A stretch of 38,188 nucleotides of DNA from a virus: the IMG/VR virus record IMGVR_UViG_3300035703_000208, positions 1 to 38,188 of that record; one strand, written 5' to 3'. Of the stretch, positions 6,465 through 14,136 are shown piece by piece. The notes beneath the pieces are model-generated. The model was not told where the DNA came from, did not search any database, and worked only from the letters and a program-made list of their open reading frames with translations. Within the stretch, counting starts at the first letter, position 1. Each line of letters opens with the position of its first letter. Made by a program: the position numbers and the translations under genes.

Positions 6465-6700
6465 GAGTATGCGTTCCCGTTTTTTTCGTCTTGTCGGTCC
6501 CAGTCCATCAGCGAACTGGTGTCTTCTTCTTTGGATGGCTTTGGCTCGCCAAACACAACTCCGCTTCGGGCCTGCTCAATGGCTCCGCGAAGTCGATTCA
6601 ATGGCAAATTCCGAATCTGTTCCGGAAGTTCACGACCGGTGATGTCGGCGTACTCTGCACAGAGTTGAAGGCGTTCCATCAGCTCAAAACATTCAGCCAC
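6461..6700 (-). CDS. Hypothetical protein, 79 aa
   Basis: It starts with GTG, six bases after a strong AAGGAG. The N-terminal 45 residues are helical (ECFELMERLQLCAEYADITG), and the C-terminal third is acidic and probably disordered. No family is recognised. It lies between the DEAH helicase and the zinc-motif protein in a tightly spaced operon, so a role in replication or recombination is possible but unsupported. Confidence 0.6.
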   Translation of the reverse strand: MAECFELMERLQLCAEYADITGRELPEQIRNLPLNRLRGAIEQARSGVVFGEPKPSKEEDTSSLMDWDRQDEKNGNAYS

Positions 6701-6710
6701 AATTCACTCC

Positions 6711-8417
6711 TTAGAACGGTATGTCATCTCCGATGCCTGAAAATTCACCGAACGATTCTTCCTCGATTTCTTCCGCCCACTCCGTCGGGATCTCGTCCAC
6801 AAATTCACACGACTGGATCTGGGTGTACTTGTCTTTTTTGATAGTCGTGATTTGTGCCGACATCCGGCCAGCGCCACGGTTCAATAGGCTGATGGCTTCG
6901 GCCACAGTCCCAGGCATCGGGGCCGCGGATCGGTTCTGCCACCACCCGAAAGCCTTCATGTGCGCGAAGCCTTCATGTTCAAAACAAACCCACTCGCTGA
7001 CCTTTGTCGTGAGCAATCCGCCTTCCGAGTCAACAGGCCTGCATTCGTAGTCGACTCGAAGCGTCGGTGGTGCGTCGGGATCATGCCGCTTGGTGTGTTT
7101 GCGCCAAGACGCACTGACGACAGTCCAAACTTCCGGAGGCGTTTGGCCTGTCAGTTGTGACGAGCCGTCCGCAGTTCCCTGATGATTGACAGGAAAGACA
7201 AAACCGCATTCGCATTCCCGAGCGTTCGATGCAACATCCAGACCGCAGGCAGGGCACGGTTTTCCGCGTCCGTTCAGCGCCGCCGCTCTCGCAGCTTGCC
7301 CGCGTTTTTCTTCCGACGCGCGGCCAAAATTCCTGTCGTCGATGCTGCCATGCCGTTTGATGTTCTCGCCAAAATCCAGAATCAGGCAGTTTGTTTTCGA
7401 CGGGTGAAGTCGCAGACCACGCCCGACGATCTGAGCGAACAGCCCAGGGGACATCGTTGCTCGCATGATTGCGATTGCGTCGACCGACTTGGCGTTAAAG
7501 CCTGTCGTCAGAACGTCGCAGTTCACCAACCATCGAAGTTCCTGATTTTTGAAACTTGCCAAGATGCCACTGCGCTCGATTGGCAGCGTCTCGCCAGTGA
7601 CAAGGCCAACACGCTCGCCTGATTCCCATGCAATTTTTTCTGCAATTTCTTCAGCGTGTTTTACTCCAGATGCGAAAATCAAAATTGACTTTCGATCATG
7701 ACATCGCAGGTAGGTTTCACGGCATGCCATCAACACGTTGTCGGCACCGCTGAAAACCGCCTGCATGTCCGACTCAATGAACTCCCCGCCGCGGGTCTTG
7801 ATGCCTTCCGTGTCAACTTCTGCGTCGGCCGCTTTGTTGGTGATCGGGCAAAGAAACCCCTGCTCAATTAGATCACCCGTGGAGGCTTCAAAGACAATCC
7901 GCTGAAAGAGTTTTGTTCGTCCGCACAGCGGGCCTTCGCCTGTACGGAATGGAGTCGCCGTGAGGCCGACAACACGACAGCGAGGATTCAACGACTTCAG
8001 TTCGTTGATGAACTGACCATACATGGTTTCATCGTCTTGACTCACTAAATGCGCTTCGTCGATGATGACCAGATGCCTCTCGCCGATCTCGCTGGCCTTT
8101 TTGTAGATCGACTGAATACCCGCCATCAGCACGTCGTGCGATGTCTGGCGGGAGTTCAGGCCGGCCGAATAGATTCCCACGCTAATCTCTGGCATCAGTT
8201 CCCGAAGTTCAGCCGCGTTCTGTTCGATCAGTTCTTTGCGATGCTGAAGAACAATCACGCGACCACCAAACGCCCGGGCCTGTTGAATCAGGAGGGCAAT
8301 CACCAGCGACTTTCCAGCACCGGTCGGAAGGACGATCAGGGGGTTTCCCTGTTCGTCTCCCAAGTAGCGCCAGACGGCTGTGTTCGCTCCGGATTGATAC
8401 CAGCGAGGCGTGAGCAT
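6711..8417 (-). CDS. DEAH-box superfamily 2 helicase with zinc ribbon
   Basis: A 568-residue helicase related to phage SSL2/UvsW-like enzymes. It has motif I LPTGAGKS (30-37), motif II IIDEAH (118-123), motif III GLTATPF (151-157) and motif VI IVGRGLRLHP (330-339). A zinc ribbon follows, with cysteines at about 388, 391, 402 and 404 (CPACG..CECG). The C-terminal 150 residues contain no recognised domain. It probably remodels forks or recombination intermediates using ATP. It shares one base with the upstream stop (TAATG), so translation is coupled. This helicase type commonly pairs with DUF669 and RecA-like ATPase genes, as here. Confidence 0.88.
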   Translation of the reverse strand: MLTPRWYQSGANTAVWRYLGDEQGNPLIVLPTGAGKSLVIALLIQQARAFGGRVIVLQHRKELIEQNAAELRELMPEISVGIYSAGLNSRQTSHDVLMAGIQSIYKKASEIGERHLVIIDEAHLVSQDDETMYGQFINELKSLNPRCRVVGLTATPFRTGEGPLCGRTKLFQRIVFEASTGDLIEQGFLCPITNKAADAEVDTEGIKTRGGEFIESDMQAVFSGADNVLMACRETYLRCHDRKSILIFASGVKHAEEIAEKIAWESGERVGLVTGETLPIERSGILASFKNQELRWLVNCDVLTTGFNAKSVDAIAIMRATMSPGLFAQIVGRGLRLHPSKTNCLILDFGENIKRHGSIDDRNFGRASEEKRGQAARAAALNGRGKPCPACGLDVASNARECECGFVFPVNHQGTADGSSQLTGQTPPEVWTVVSASWRKHTKRHDPDAPPTLRVDYECRPVDSEGGLLTTKVSEWVCFEHEGFAHMKAFGWWQNRSAAPMPGTVAEAISLLNRGAGRMSAQITTIKKDKYTQIQSCEFVDEIPTEWAEEIEEESFGEFSGIGDDIPF

Positions 8418-9373
8418 TAGATTGAATCCCGAACGATGTGACGCATATTCATTGCCAAGCCTGTAAGTTGCTCATCCAACTGCACACACCAGGCGGGATC
8501 ACCACAATCAACAACGGCTTTTCCAGCCGCATCGCGAATCGCATTCAACACCGCTTCCAGTTTCTCCAACTCCGGAGCAACTAAAGCGGCCTTCCGTGCT
8601 TCCTCTGCTTCCTTTTCCAGCCGCCTTTTCTCAGCCGCTTCTGCTTCTGCCTTCGCCCGCAGTTCGGCCTGATGCTTGGCGATTTCTTCCTGCTGACGTC
8701 GCATCTCAGCGCGTTCGGATTCCATTGCTTCGCGTTCGGCCCGGAGCTTTGCGGCTTCAGCAGCCCGCTCAGCGGTCAGTCGATCCTGTTCCGCTTTAAG
8801 CTCCTCCTGACGGATCCGGAGTTCTTCAGCTTGGCGTGCGTTTTCCTCCAGTCGCAGGGCTTCAAGTCGTTCGGCTTCGGCCTTTGCTTGGGCAGCAATG
8901 CGGCTTTCTTTTGCAAAAAAGAACTCGAAGTCAGTCGCATCCATTGCACCAACAGCCGCCAAGTCTGTGACGACAACGCCAGCCCCGCTCAGTCGTGCCA
9001 CACGCTCATTGAGGACAGCGGCCTTTTCGGCTTCCTTCGCCGCCTTCTCTTTGCGTTTGGCTTCTTCAAAGGTTTCTCGCTCAGCTTCCAGTCGAGACTC
9101 AACTTTGCTGATTCGTTCCGTCAAGGACTTCGCCGTCGCGTTCACTGTTCGCTGGTACTGCAAAGCTCCTTCGTTCAGTTCCTTGCGTTTCTTGTCGAGC
9201 TCAATTCGCAACCGCTTGACCGCTTTGTGAGCCTCTTCGACTCGCCCGATACCGTCCTCCGCGACCGTGAAATCTGCGTAGCTCAAAATCTGATCCACCA
9301 TCGGCTCGAAAGCCTTCAGCGCGTCCACAGCCTGCTCTGTCAGCGACTGCGGTTGTGATTCAATCACGTTCAT
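8417..9373 (-). CDS. Long coiled-coil protein in recombination cassette
   Basis: A 318-residue protein dominated by charged heptads rich in Glu, Ala, Arg and Lys, with coiled coils at about 45-115 and 155-265. Between them is a small globular insert (LSGAGVVVTDLAAVGAMDATDFEFFF). The C-terminal 50 residues are helical (LEKLEAVLNAIRDAAGKAV). The layout resembles DUF1351-like and nuclease-associated phage proteins, but I cannot assign a family. It may scaffold or tether DNA-processing enzymes encoded alongside. The ATG overlaps the previous stop (ATGA). Confidence 0.6.
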   Translation of the reverse strand: MNVIESQPQSLTEQAVDALKAFEPMVDQILSYADFTVAEDGIGRVEEAHKAVKRLRIELDKKRKELNEGALQYQRTVNATAKSLTERISKVESRLEAERETFEEAKRKEKAAKEAEKAAVLNERVARLSGAGVVVTDLAAVGAMDATDFEFFFAKESRIAAQAKAEAERLEALRLEENARQAEELRIRQEELKAEQDRLTAERAAEAAKLRAEREAMESERAEMRRQQEEIAKHQAELRAKAEAEAAEKRRLEKEAEEARKAALVAPELEKLEAVLNAIRDAAGKAVVDCGDPAWCVQLDEQLTGLAMNMRHIVRDSI

Positions 9374-9861
9374 AGCTTCCCTCTCAAGTCTTCAAAAAGA
9401 TGCACCCATTCGTGCGTTGCTGCGTGCCAGCAATCGCGATAAATGCCGTCAAGCTGACGGCGTGTGATTTTGCCCGCGCTAAACTGACTCAACGCTTCCC
9501 ACTCAATCGCCCCATGCTTGATGTCAGCACAATGGACCTTCAGAAGATCCACGCCACTGATACCCAGTGCAGACCGCAAAGCCGCGTCTGCATCGGACTG
9601 CTTTGCCTTCGTTTCATCTGCTTTCCATTCCCGAGTGATTTCGCCACTAAGGATTTCATGAGCGTCATGAACCAACGCCCACAGTTGCTCCGCTGGTGAG
9701 CACTCCGAGCAAATCCACCAAACCTCCAGCGAGTGTCTGCAGACTGTGCTTTCCGGATGCTGACCACCAAAGCGGTAAAGCCGGTGAAGGCAGTCAGCGA
9801 CCCATTGCGGATCGCTGACACACCTTTCCACCCACTGATCGACCTCAGTGATGAACCCCAT
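9370..9861 (-). CDS. HD-domain phosphohydrolase (YfbR-like)
   Basis: A 163-residue HD protein: CRHSLEVWW gives the first His, LVHDAHEILSGEI the HD pair with following Glu, and a downstream Asp lies in the HCADIKH region. The order and size resemble phage 5'-deoxynucleotidases of the YfbR type, which hydrolyse nucleoside monophosphates and adjust nucleotide pools. A nucleotide role therefore fits its place among replication genes. The ATG overlaps the upstream stop (TAATG); an in-frame TTG two codons earlier was rejected. Confidence 0.72.
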   Translation of the reverse strand: MGFITEVDQWVERCVSDPQWVADCLHRLYRFGGQHPESTVCRHSLEVWWICSECSPAEQLWALVHDAHEILSGEITREWKADETKAKQSDADAALRSALGISGVDLLKVHCADIKHGAIEWEALSQFSAGKITRRQLDGIYRDCWHAATHEWVHLFEDLRGKL

Positions 9862-10340
9862 TACCAAGGCTTCTTGACTGGGGCTGTTGCTGTGTCCTCA
9901 AACGCCTGTTCGACAAGCGACGGCTGCGCGGCTGGTGGTGTTTGCTGCAGTCGGGCCTTGTAGCCAGCGACTTCGTTCCGAGGGTTGCCGTTCTGATCCT
10001 TGCCGATCTTTACCTTTAGGGTAAATGGTTTGCCGTGCAGTTCTTCTGACGCCTTCGGATCAGGGACATTGACAGCGACGCACAACGCTTTCAGTTGGCT
10101 GCGTCCGATCTGCTCAGCCTGCGCTGACCTGTTCTTCACATTCAGCCCGTCAAACACAATGCGGTTCTGATACTGACCGCTCAGGATTTGCAGAGTCAGG
10201 TTCAACCGCTGACCTGTGCCGTCCTTCGTCGGCTTCATTTCCGACTTTGCCACAATCGCCGGATACTCGCCAGCAGGGATGACTTCAAAGCCTGCATCAG
10301 CTTTGACGTCCTTCAATCCAAGATCACTCAAACTTGCCAT
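9861..10340 (-). CDS. DUF669-family protein, probable ssDNA-binding partner
   Basis: About 159 residues matching the phage DUF669 pattern: FEVIPAGEYPAIVAKSEMK, then LNLTLQILSGQYQNRIVFDGLNV, then a helical segment (QIGRSQLKALCVAVNV). The family usually sits next to a RecA-like ATPase in phage recombination cassettes and is thought to bind single-stranded DNA. The C-terminal tail is rich in Pro and Gln, as in SSB-like proteins. GGAG eleven bases ahead supports this start; a longer upstream frame is only read-in from the intergenic region. Confidence 0.78.
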   Translation of the reverse strand: MASLSDLGLKDVKADAGFEVIPAGEYPAIVAKSEMKPTKDGTGQRLNLTLQILSGQYQNRIVFDGLNVKNRSAQAEQIGRSQLKALCVAVNVPDPKASEELHGKPFTLKVKIGKDQNGNPRNEVAGYKARLQQTPPAAQPSLVEQAFEDTATAPVKKPW

Positions 10341-10396
10341 AACCCACTTCTCCAAAGAAAAAACAAACCACTCAAACACCGACAACACACCACTGA

Positions 10397-11122
10397 TCAC
10401 TTAGGCCAAAAGCTCTGATAAGCCGCCCAGCTAAATTCAATCTCGTCAGGCATCGCCAAGCGGTTCTTGGCTCGCACGGCTGCAGTCTCCTGCGTGCGAA
10501 CGTATCGCTCAGAACCGCCGACTCCGATGGCTCGCTCTTTGTTGAATCCCTGATCTTCCTTGCGGACAAAAACGCGGTAGGAGGCGAACAAAACTTCATC
10601 CGACCATTCCTGCCACATCGCGCTGGCCGCGTCATGCAGAGCGGGCTGATATCGGTCATATGAATCTTGATCAGGGCTCTCGAATCTCTTGACGGCTGCA
10701 TGGGCCAGCAACACGATTGCCATGTCACGCTCGCTTCGGCAATGCTCCAGAGCCACCATGACCTTGTCCCAATACCGCAGGGCCTGCTTGTATCCGGCCC
10801 CATATCCAATGTCTGCGATTGAGTCCTTTCCGGCCGCTGTCGCCACCTCGTGATGAATCAGCGATTCCAGCCAGTCCATCGAGTCAATCACGACCGTGAA
10901 AAAATCATGCTTCTGTGTGCCCAGCCAAAGCAAAGCTTCCATCACAGCGCCGAACGACGTCAGATGCTGCGTTCGCTGGCAGTCGATGTTGTTCAGACCG
11001 TCTTCCAAATTCAGGATCACAGCCCCAGGGGCCTGTGAAGCCCATGTGCTTTTCCCAATGCCGTGCGTGCCGTAAAGCATGCACTTGCGGGGGGCCTTTG
11101 TTTTTCCGCTCAGAATCTTCAT
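10397..11122 (-). CDS. RecA-like / AAA_24 ATPase (Sak4-type)
   Basis: A 241-residue P-loop ATPase: Walker A GTHGIGKST near residue 20, Walker B VVIDSMD near 80, a helical segment with EVATAAGKDSIADIGYG, and a later FASY..VRKEDQG region. This is the pattern of phage AAA_24/Sak4-like recombinases, which act with a ssDNA-binding protein to anneal or exchange strands. The DUF669 gene next to it and the DUF1064 nuclease upstream complete the cassette. The ATG overlaps the DUF1064 stop. Confidence 0.82.
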   Translation of the reverse strand: MKILSGKTKAPRKCMLYGTHGIGKSTWASQAPGAVILNLEDGLNNIDCQRTQHLTSFGAVMEALLWLGTQKHDFFTVVIDSMDWLESLIHHEVATAAGKDSIADIGYGAGYKQALRYWDKVMVALEHCRSERDMAIVLLAHAAVKRFESPDQDSYDRYQPALHDAASAMWQEWSDEVLFASYRVFVRKEDQGFNKERAIGVGGSERYVRTQETAAVRAKNRLAMPDEIEFSWAAYQSFWPK

Positions 11123-11460
11123 CTCTTCTTACCCTTCTTCTTCAAACCAGTTTCCAAAATCACCACTCCAAACACTGCTTCCATCAATTTTTTCTTCAGG
11201 TTGTAAACAGGCGTTTTCATGCCCTTGACGTCTTCAACAACCTCTTTGCCGTTTTCGATGTAAACGAAGTCCGCAACGTATCGGCAGATCTTTTTTCCGT
11301 TCACGGTGATCACATAAGGCACCTGCAAACGCAGGTCTTTAATCAGTCCAGCCGCCTGAATGATCTTCAACGCGCCATAGCGTGCGGCCTCTGCCATGGA
11401 GTCAAACGTGATTCCGTCAACGACGGTTTTCTTTGCTCCGTACTTCGAACGTCGGATCAC
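11119..11460 (-). CDS. DUF1064-family nuclease
   Basis: A 113-residue basic protein with the family pattern: KYGAKKTVVDGITFDSMAEA, LQVPYVI, YVADFVYIENG and VVEDVKGMKT. The Asp of ADF and the E-D-V-K segment fit a PD-(D/E)XK active site. Related phage enzymes cut branched or recombination DNA. It starts with GTG, overlapping the csrA stop (GTGA), so it is coupled to csrA and sits first in the recombination cassette. A lysine-rich tail ends the protein. Confidence 0.78.
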   Translation of the reverse strand: MIRRSKYGAKKTVVDGITFDSMAEAARYGALKIIQAAGLIKDLRLQVPYVITVNGKKICRYVADFVYIENGKEVVEDVKGMKTPVYNLKKKLMEAVFGVVILETGLKKKGKKR

Positions 11461-11702
11461 GACTGCTCCCCCGGCAATGGCTGGCCAATGCGAACAACAC
11501 CAACCGGGCGGCGTTCCTGCTCAACAATTCGCTGGATCTCTTCGCGGTGGATAATCACCGACCTGTCAGCCTCAAAACCGATGCGGGCTTTTTCTGGCCT
11601 AACATCCACGACCATCACCTTAATCACCTGCGCGACCGCACTAGGTGGCACTGTGATTTGAACAACTTCATCCTTTTTTCGGGACAGGACTAGTATGCCC
11701 AT
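11457..11702 (-). CDS. csrA: CsrA-family RNA-binding regulator
   Basis: An 81-residue CsrA homologue: N-terminal ILVLSRKKDE, central strand KARIGFEA, and the conserved VIIHREEI that holds the RNA-contacting arginine. The rest is a short basic tail, longer than the usual 60-70 residues. CsrA dimers bind GGA motifs in mRNA leaders and control translation. The Shine-Dalgarno sequence here is GGAGG, so autoregulation is possible. Directly upstream is a structured region with several GGA motifs and a terminator. Phage csrA genes are known but uncommon; this one may retune host or phage translation. Confidence 0.9.
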   Translation of the reverse strand: MGILVLSRKKDEVVQITVPPSAVAQVIKVMVVDVRPEKARIGFEADRSVIIHREEIQRIVEQERRPVGVVRIGQPLPGEQS

Positions 11703-11725
11703 CGGGCACCTCCGTGACAGGTAAC

Positions 11726-11785
11726 AAAAAAAAAGAGGCCGCTCTATCCATGAGCATTTAACTAGGCTTTCACGCCTAGACCTCT
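11726..11785 (-). terminator. Branched terminator before csrA
   Basis: On the minus strand AGAGG...CCTCT closes over two hairpins: CTAGGC/GCCTAG and GCTC/GAGC, the latter with loop ATGGATA. Nine T residues follow immediately. The closing stem plus T-run fits intrinsic termination, and the branched interior is unusual. Confidence 0.7.
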
Positions 11786-11998
11786 AAGACCACCGAGCCG
11801 GGAGCGAACCGACTCGATCCACTGGACACTCTCGCGGATTCCCAAAGAGCTTCATGCCCTTTATGCCTGGGAGGTGGATAAAACATCCGGCGTCCCCTTG
11901 GCTCACCGGGTAATTGAGACGGCAGGAATTGCACCTGCTTAACTGGTTCCAGCCAGACAAGTCATGGCATACACCCCTCTGCTAATTGCTACGTCCTG
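11726..11998 (-). ncRNA. Structured non-coding RNA region upstream of csrA
   Basis: About 270 bases without a convincing gene but dense in stems, ending in a terminator. There are tRNA-like T-arm hairpins: GCAGG-TGCAATT-CCTGC at 11922-11938, and a seven-base stem with loop TTCGCTC near 11795-11815. Hairpins CTGG/CCAG and GCTC/GAGC carry GGA in their loops, and GGATGT, part of the CsrA consensus, also occurs. I could not fold canonical tRNAs: acceptor stems are incomplete. It may be degenerate tRNA genes or a CsrA-binding RNA. The function is inferred. Confidence 0.45.
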
Positions 11999-12080
11999 AG
12001 ACCTGTCAGGAAAAACACAATCAACGCCAGTCTTAGGGTCATCAGCGTGTCACTGTCCACGCCGCGTCTCAACGCTGCAC

Positions 12081-12221
12081 TCAATAAACTCTCGGCCATC
12101 GCCCCCGCACCCAGCGTTGCGACTCGCGACGCTTCCGCCGTTCGGCTTTCGTTTCGTGTGCTTCAATGCAGATGCTGGCACAGAGGATTCCGGCGAGGAC
12201 GCAGAAGAGAATTTGGATCAT
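12081..12221 (-). CDS. Small single-helix membrane protein, 46 aa
   Basis: The protein starts MIQILFCVLAGILCASIC, a hydrophobic helix, followed by a basic Arg/Lys-rich tail (KAERRKRRESQRW). The ATG overlaps the upstream stop (ATGA) and GGAG lies six bases before it, a strong case for translation. It is likely an N-out or N-in anchored small membrane protein of unknown role. It is the last gene before the structured RNA region. Confidence 0.65.
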   Translation of the reverse strand: MIQILFCVLAGILCASICIEAHETKAERRKRRESQRWVRGRWPRVY

Positions 12222-12574
12222 TGTGGACTCCGTTCGTAGATGGCCTTTAGCCGTTCGTATTCCGCTCGTTCCCCTTCACGCTCACGCTCTTCGGCTTTCT
12301 TTTCCTGCTCCTCAAACAGCTTAATTCTGCTTTCATCCATCAAGCGATGGTTGCGGATAAACCCCAAATCAAAACCGTTGTAGATCAGCCACTTGACCTG
12401 ATAGCCTTCATGCGTGTTTATGTAGGCCTCGTCCTCTTCCGCATCGGCATCGATCGTGGCGTACGCATCGCCAGAAAGCAGGATCAGGACAAAAGAGTCG
12501 CGTGTGTAAACCTGCTCAATTGTTCTGCCATTGGCCTCTTCTGAACCGATGTCGAGATGTTCTCTAACAATCAT
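12218..12574 (-). CDS. Hypothetical protein, 118 aa
   Basis: The start is fixed by AAGGAG just upstream and an ATGA overlap with the preceding stop. The first 70 residues are mixed alpha/beta and acidic (YATIDADAEEDEAYINT), followed by NGFDLGFIRN. The last 40 residues form a strongly charged helix (EEQEKKAEEREREGERAEY), probably coiled coil. No family is recognised. Confidence 0.6.
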   Translation of the reverse strand: MIVREHLDIGSEEANGRTIEQVYTRDSFVLILLSGDAYATIDADAEEDEAYINTHEGYQVKWLIYNGFDLGFIRNHRLMDESRIKLFEEQEKKAEEREREGERAEYERLKAIYERSPQ

Positions 12575-12897
12575 GGTTGCTCCTTCAACTTGTAGGTGGT
12601 TGCTGTCTTCCCTGTGACTTGGCATTTGCGTTCACCGCACTCAACAATCCGGCCAGCGCGGACAAGCTCCAGGGCTCGCTTGCGATAGGATTCGTTTGCA
12701 CCGCCACCGAGCAGCACAGCGTCTACTGCGACTTCGTTGGCTGTTGCCTCTTTCAGAAATCGCAGAGACCGCACGAACAGTTCTTGATACCGGCCGAGCT
12801 TTGGTTCCGTTTCAGCCGCTGACTTTTGGCTGGTGAGCTTGTCAGACTTGCGGGAGATTTTTGCGGGGGTGTCGAAGGAGAGGGTTTTCTGGATCAC
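12571..12897 (-). CDS. Possible winged-helix protein, 108 aa
   Basis: It starts with GTG, overlapping the upstream stop. The region from about residue 35 reads as helix-helix-helix-strand (QELFVRSLRFLKEATANEVA, ESYRKRALELVRAGRIVECG, TATTYKL), the order of a small winged-helix DNA-binding domain of the kind phage use for replication or gene control. The basic N-terminus is likely flexible. It could be a replication accessory or a regulator. Confidence 0.55.
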   Translation of the reverse strand: MIQKTLSFDTPAKISRKSDKLTSQKSAAETEPKLGRYQELFVRSLRFLKEATANEVAVDAVLLGGGANESYRKRALELVRAGRIVECGERKCQVTGKTATTYKLKEQP

Positions 12898-13178
12898 TTG
12901 GCACCCCCCGCCACAAAATCGGGTTCATCTTTTAGCACCACAGGAAAGCCAGCCTTTTGACAGACGCTTTCCGCCCATGCCTGAATAAACAAATTGCCGT
13001 GGTTCTTGGCGACCTGTGCGACTTGCTGAGCAAACTCAAGCAGGTCAGGTGCAGCCAGAAAGACGTTTGTCAGTGACTTGCCGTCTACTGCAATGACAGC
13101 GAGCAAGTGCCCTTCGGCGTCAAGAATGTCGCCGTCACTGTCAAGTGAGAGGGGAAGTTGTGGAGTGTGGTTGCTCAT
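12894..13178 (-). CDS. Hypothetical protein, 94 aa
   Basis: A mixed alpha/beta small protein. The first 40 residues give an acidic beta region (LDSDGDILDAEGHLLAVIAVDGK), and residues 45-75 are helical (APDLLEFAQQVAQVAKNHG). This combination is common in phage early genes that annotation lists as hypothetical. No function can be given. The start and stop overlap both neighbours, showing a translationally coupled series. Confidence 0.6.
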   Translation of the reverse strand: MSNHTPQLPLSLDSDGDILDAEGHLLAVIAVDGKSLTNVFLAAPDLLEFAQQVAQVAKNHGNLFIQAWAESVCQKAGFPVVLKDEPDFVAGGAK

Positions 13179-13441
13179 TTGCCACCCCCGATTCCGAGGG
13201 CGATGTGCTGAGCGGTTGTGGTGTCTGGCTGCTGATCACGGAAAGCAATCAGTGCGTCTGCCGCCCCGTAGCACTGACGAGCGATTGTCTCGTCAGGCAT
13301 GCGGTTATCTGTCGTGAAAAATCCCGCAAGTGCCTGGCCTGCAAAGCAGTCGCGAAGGCTCATGCCCGGAGTGCAGTAGTTGCCACCGGGGAGCATGCGC
13401 GGGAATGCGGGGCCGGATTCGTCGATTGGTTGGTTGCTCAT
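13175..13441 (-). CDS. Phage hypothetical protein with GMSLRDCFAGQAL motif
   Basis: An 88-residue protein whose segment GMSLRDCFAGQALAGFF, followed by CYGAADALIAFRD, matches a widespread small phage family of unknown function (usually GMTLRDYFAAQAL). The ATG overlaps the stop of the homing endonuclease (ATGA). The in-frame upstream extension lies within the endonuclease gene and was rejected. Confidence 0.7.
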   Translation of the reverse strand: MSNQPIDESGPAFPRMLPGGNYCTPGMSLRDCFAGQALAGFFTTDNRMPDETIARQCYGAADALIAFRDQQPDTTTAQHIALGIGGGK

Positions 13442-14136
13442 GCTGTCACCTCGTCGGCGACGTGCTTCCATGAGTGGCCTTGAATCACTGACTCAACAGT
13501 CTTCTGATTTGCTCCAATCGCGGCTGCAATCTGGGAGGCGAATCGGCCTTCTGCTTTCATGCGGCGAATCGTTCGAACGCTCTCTTCCGTCAATGCGGTG
13601 TAGCGGTCATGAATCAAGGCATGTGCAACAATTTCCCGAGAAGCTTCGAGTTCATCGGGGAAGTTTAGGCGAGCAAACTCCCCAAACCATTCAGCGGCCT
13701 TGACGTCATAGGCTCGGGCGGCCGTTTCTTCGGAAGTAAAGACGCGGGACCATCGCTTAGCATTGTTCCCCAGCGAAATCGACGCTTGAAATTTGCCGTT
13801 CGATTTACGGTTAACTCCCTTAAAGCAAGATGTCATTCCCTCAGTCTTGCGGCGGTTAAACTGGTTTTGTGACCGAGTTGCCAGCCGGATGTTTTCACGA
13901 CGATTGTTGAGCCCGTCTCCGTCGCGATGATCAACAAATGATTCTGGAAACCCAAGCAGCATCCTGTGCATCAGAGCAGGCCTCTTTGCCTTGCCAATGC
14001 CAACGTTGGTCGCTGCGTAGGACGTGTGACCATCCTTAAACGCAAACCATCTGTGCCGAGTCACCCACTCATCAGCCACGTCAATTGTGGCAAACAGTCC
14101 TCGCGAAAGCGGGACGCGCAGAATCTCTGCGTCCAT
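13438..14136 (-). CDS. HNH-AP2 homing endonuclease
   Basis: A 232-residue free-standing endonuclease. The HNH core contains LMHRMLLGFP, FVDHRDGDGLNNRRENIRLA and a RSQNQFNR segment. The AP2 DNA-binding domain follows (SCFKGVNRKSNGKFQASIS, ETAARAYDVKAAEWFGEFA). The C-terminal 45 residues look like a helix-turn-helix (TVESVIQGHSWKHV). GGAGGT lies seven bases before this ATG. It interrupts a run of small operon genes and is probably a selfish mobile gene. A strong hairpin sits just ahead of its ribosome-binding site. Confidence 0.88.
   Translation of the reverse strand: MDAEILRVPLSRGLFATIDVADEWVTRHRWFAFKDGHTSYAATNVGIGKAKRPALMHRMLLGFPESFVDHRDGDGLNNRRENIRLATRSQNQFNRRKTEGMTSCFKGVNRKSNGKFQASISLGNNAKRWSRVFTSEETAARAYDVKAAEWFGEFARLNFPDELEASREIVAHALIHDRYTALTEESVRTIRRMKAEGRFASQIAAAIGANQKTVESVIQGHSWKHVADEVTA

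Noticed and set aside
8672-9358. A 228-residue plus-strand frame
   Set aside because: It is antisense to the coiled-coil gene, whose Glu/Lys/Ala codons create long open frames on the other strand. It has no ribosome-binding site and no plausible domain.
10915-11661. A 248-residue plus-strand frame
   Set aside because: It runs antisense across the RecA-like ATPase, DUF1064 and csrA genes, all of which have clear motifs.
11789-11877. Second tRNA gene on the minus strand
   Set aside because: Length and a variable-arm-like stem fit a class II tRNA, but two acceptor pairs fail, A58 is missing in the T-loop and no normal anticodon arm forms.
11922-11998. tRNA gene on the minus strand
   Set aside because: The T-arm is good, but the acceptor stem has only five pairs, the D-arm is reduced to three and the anticodon loop lacks U33. 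I kept it as tRNA-like structure, not a tRNA call.
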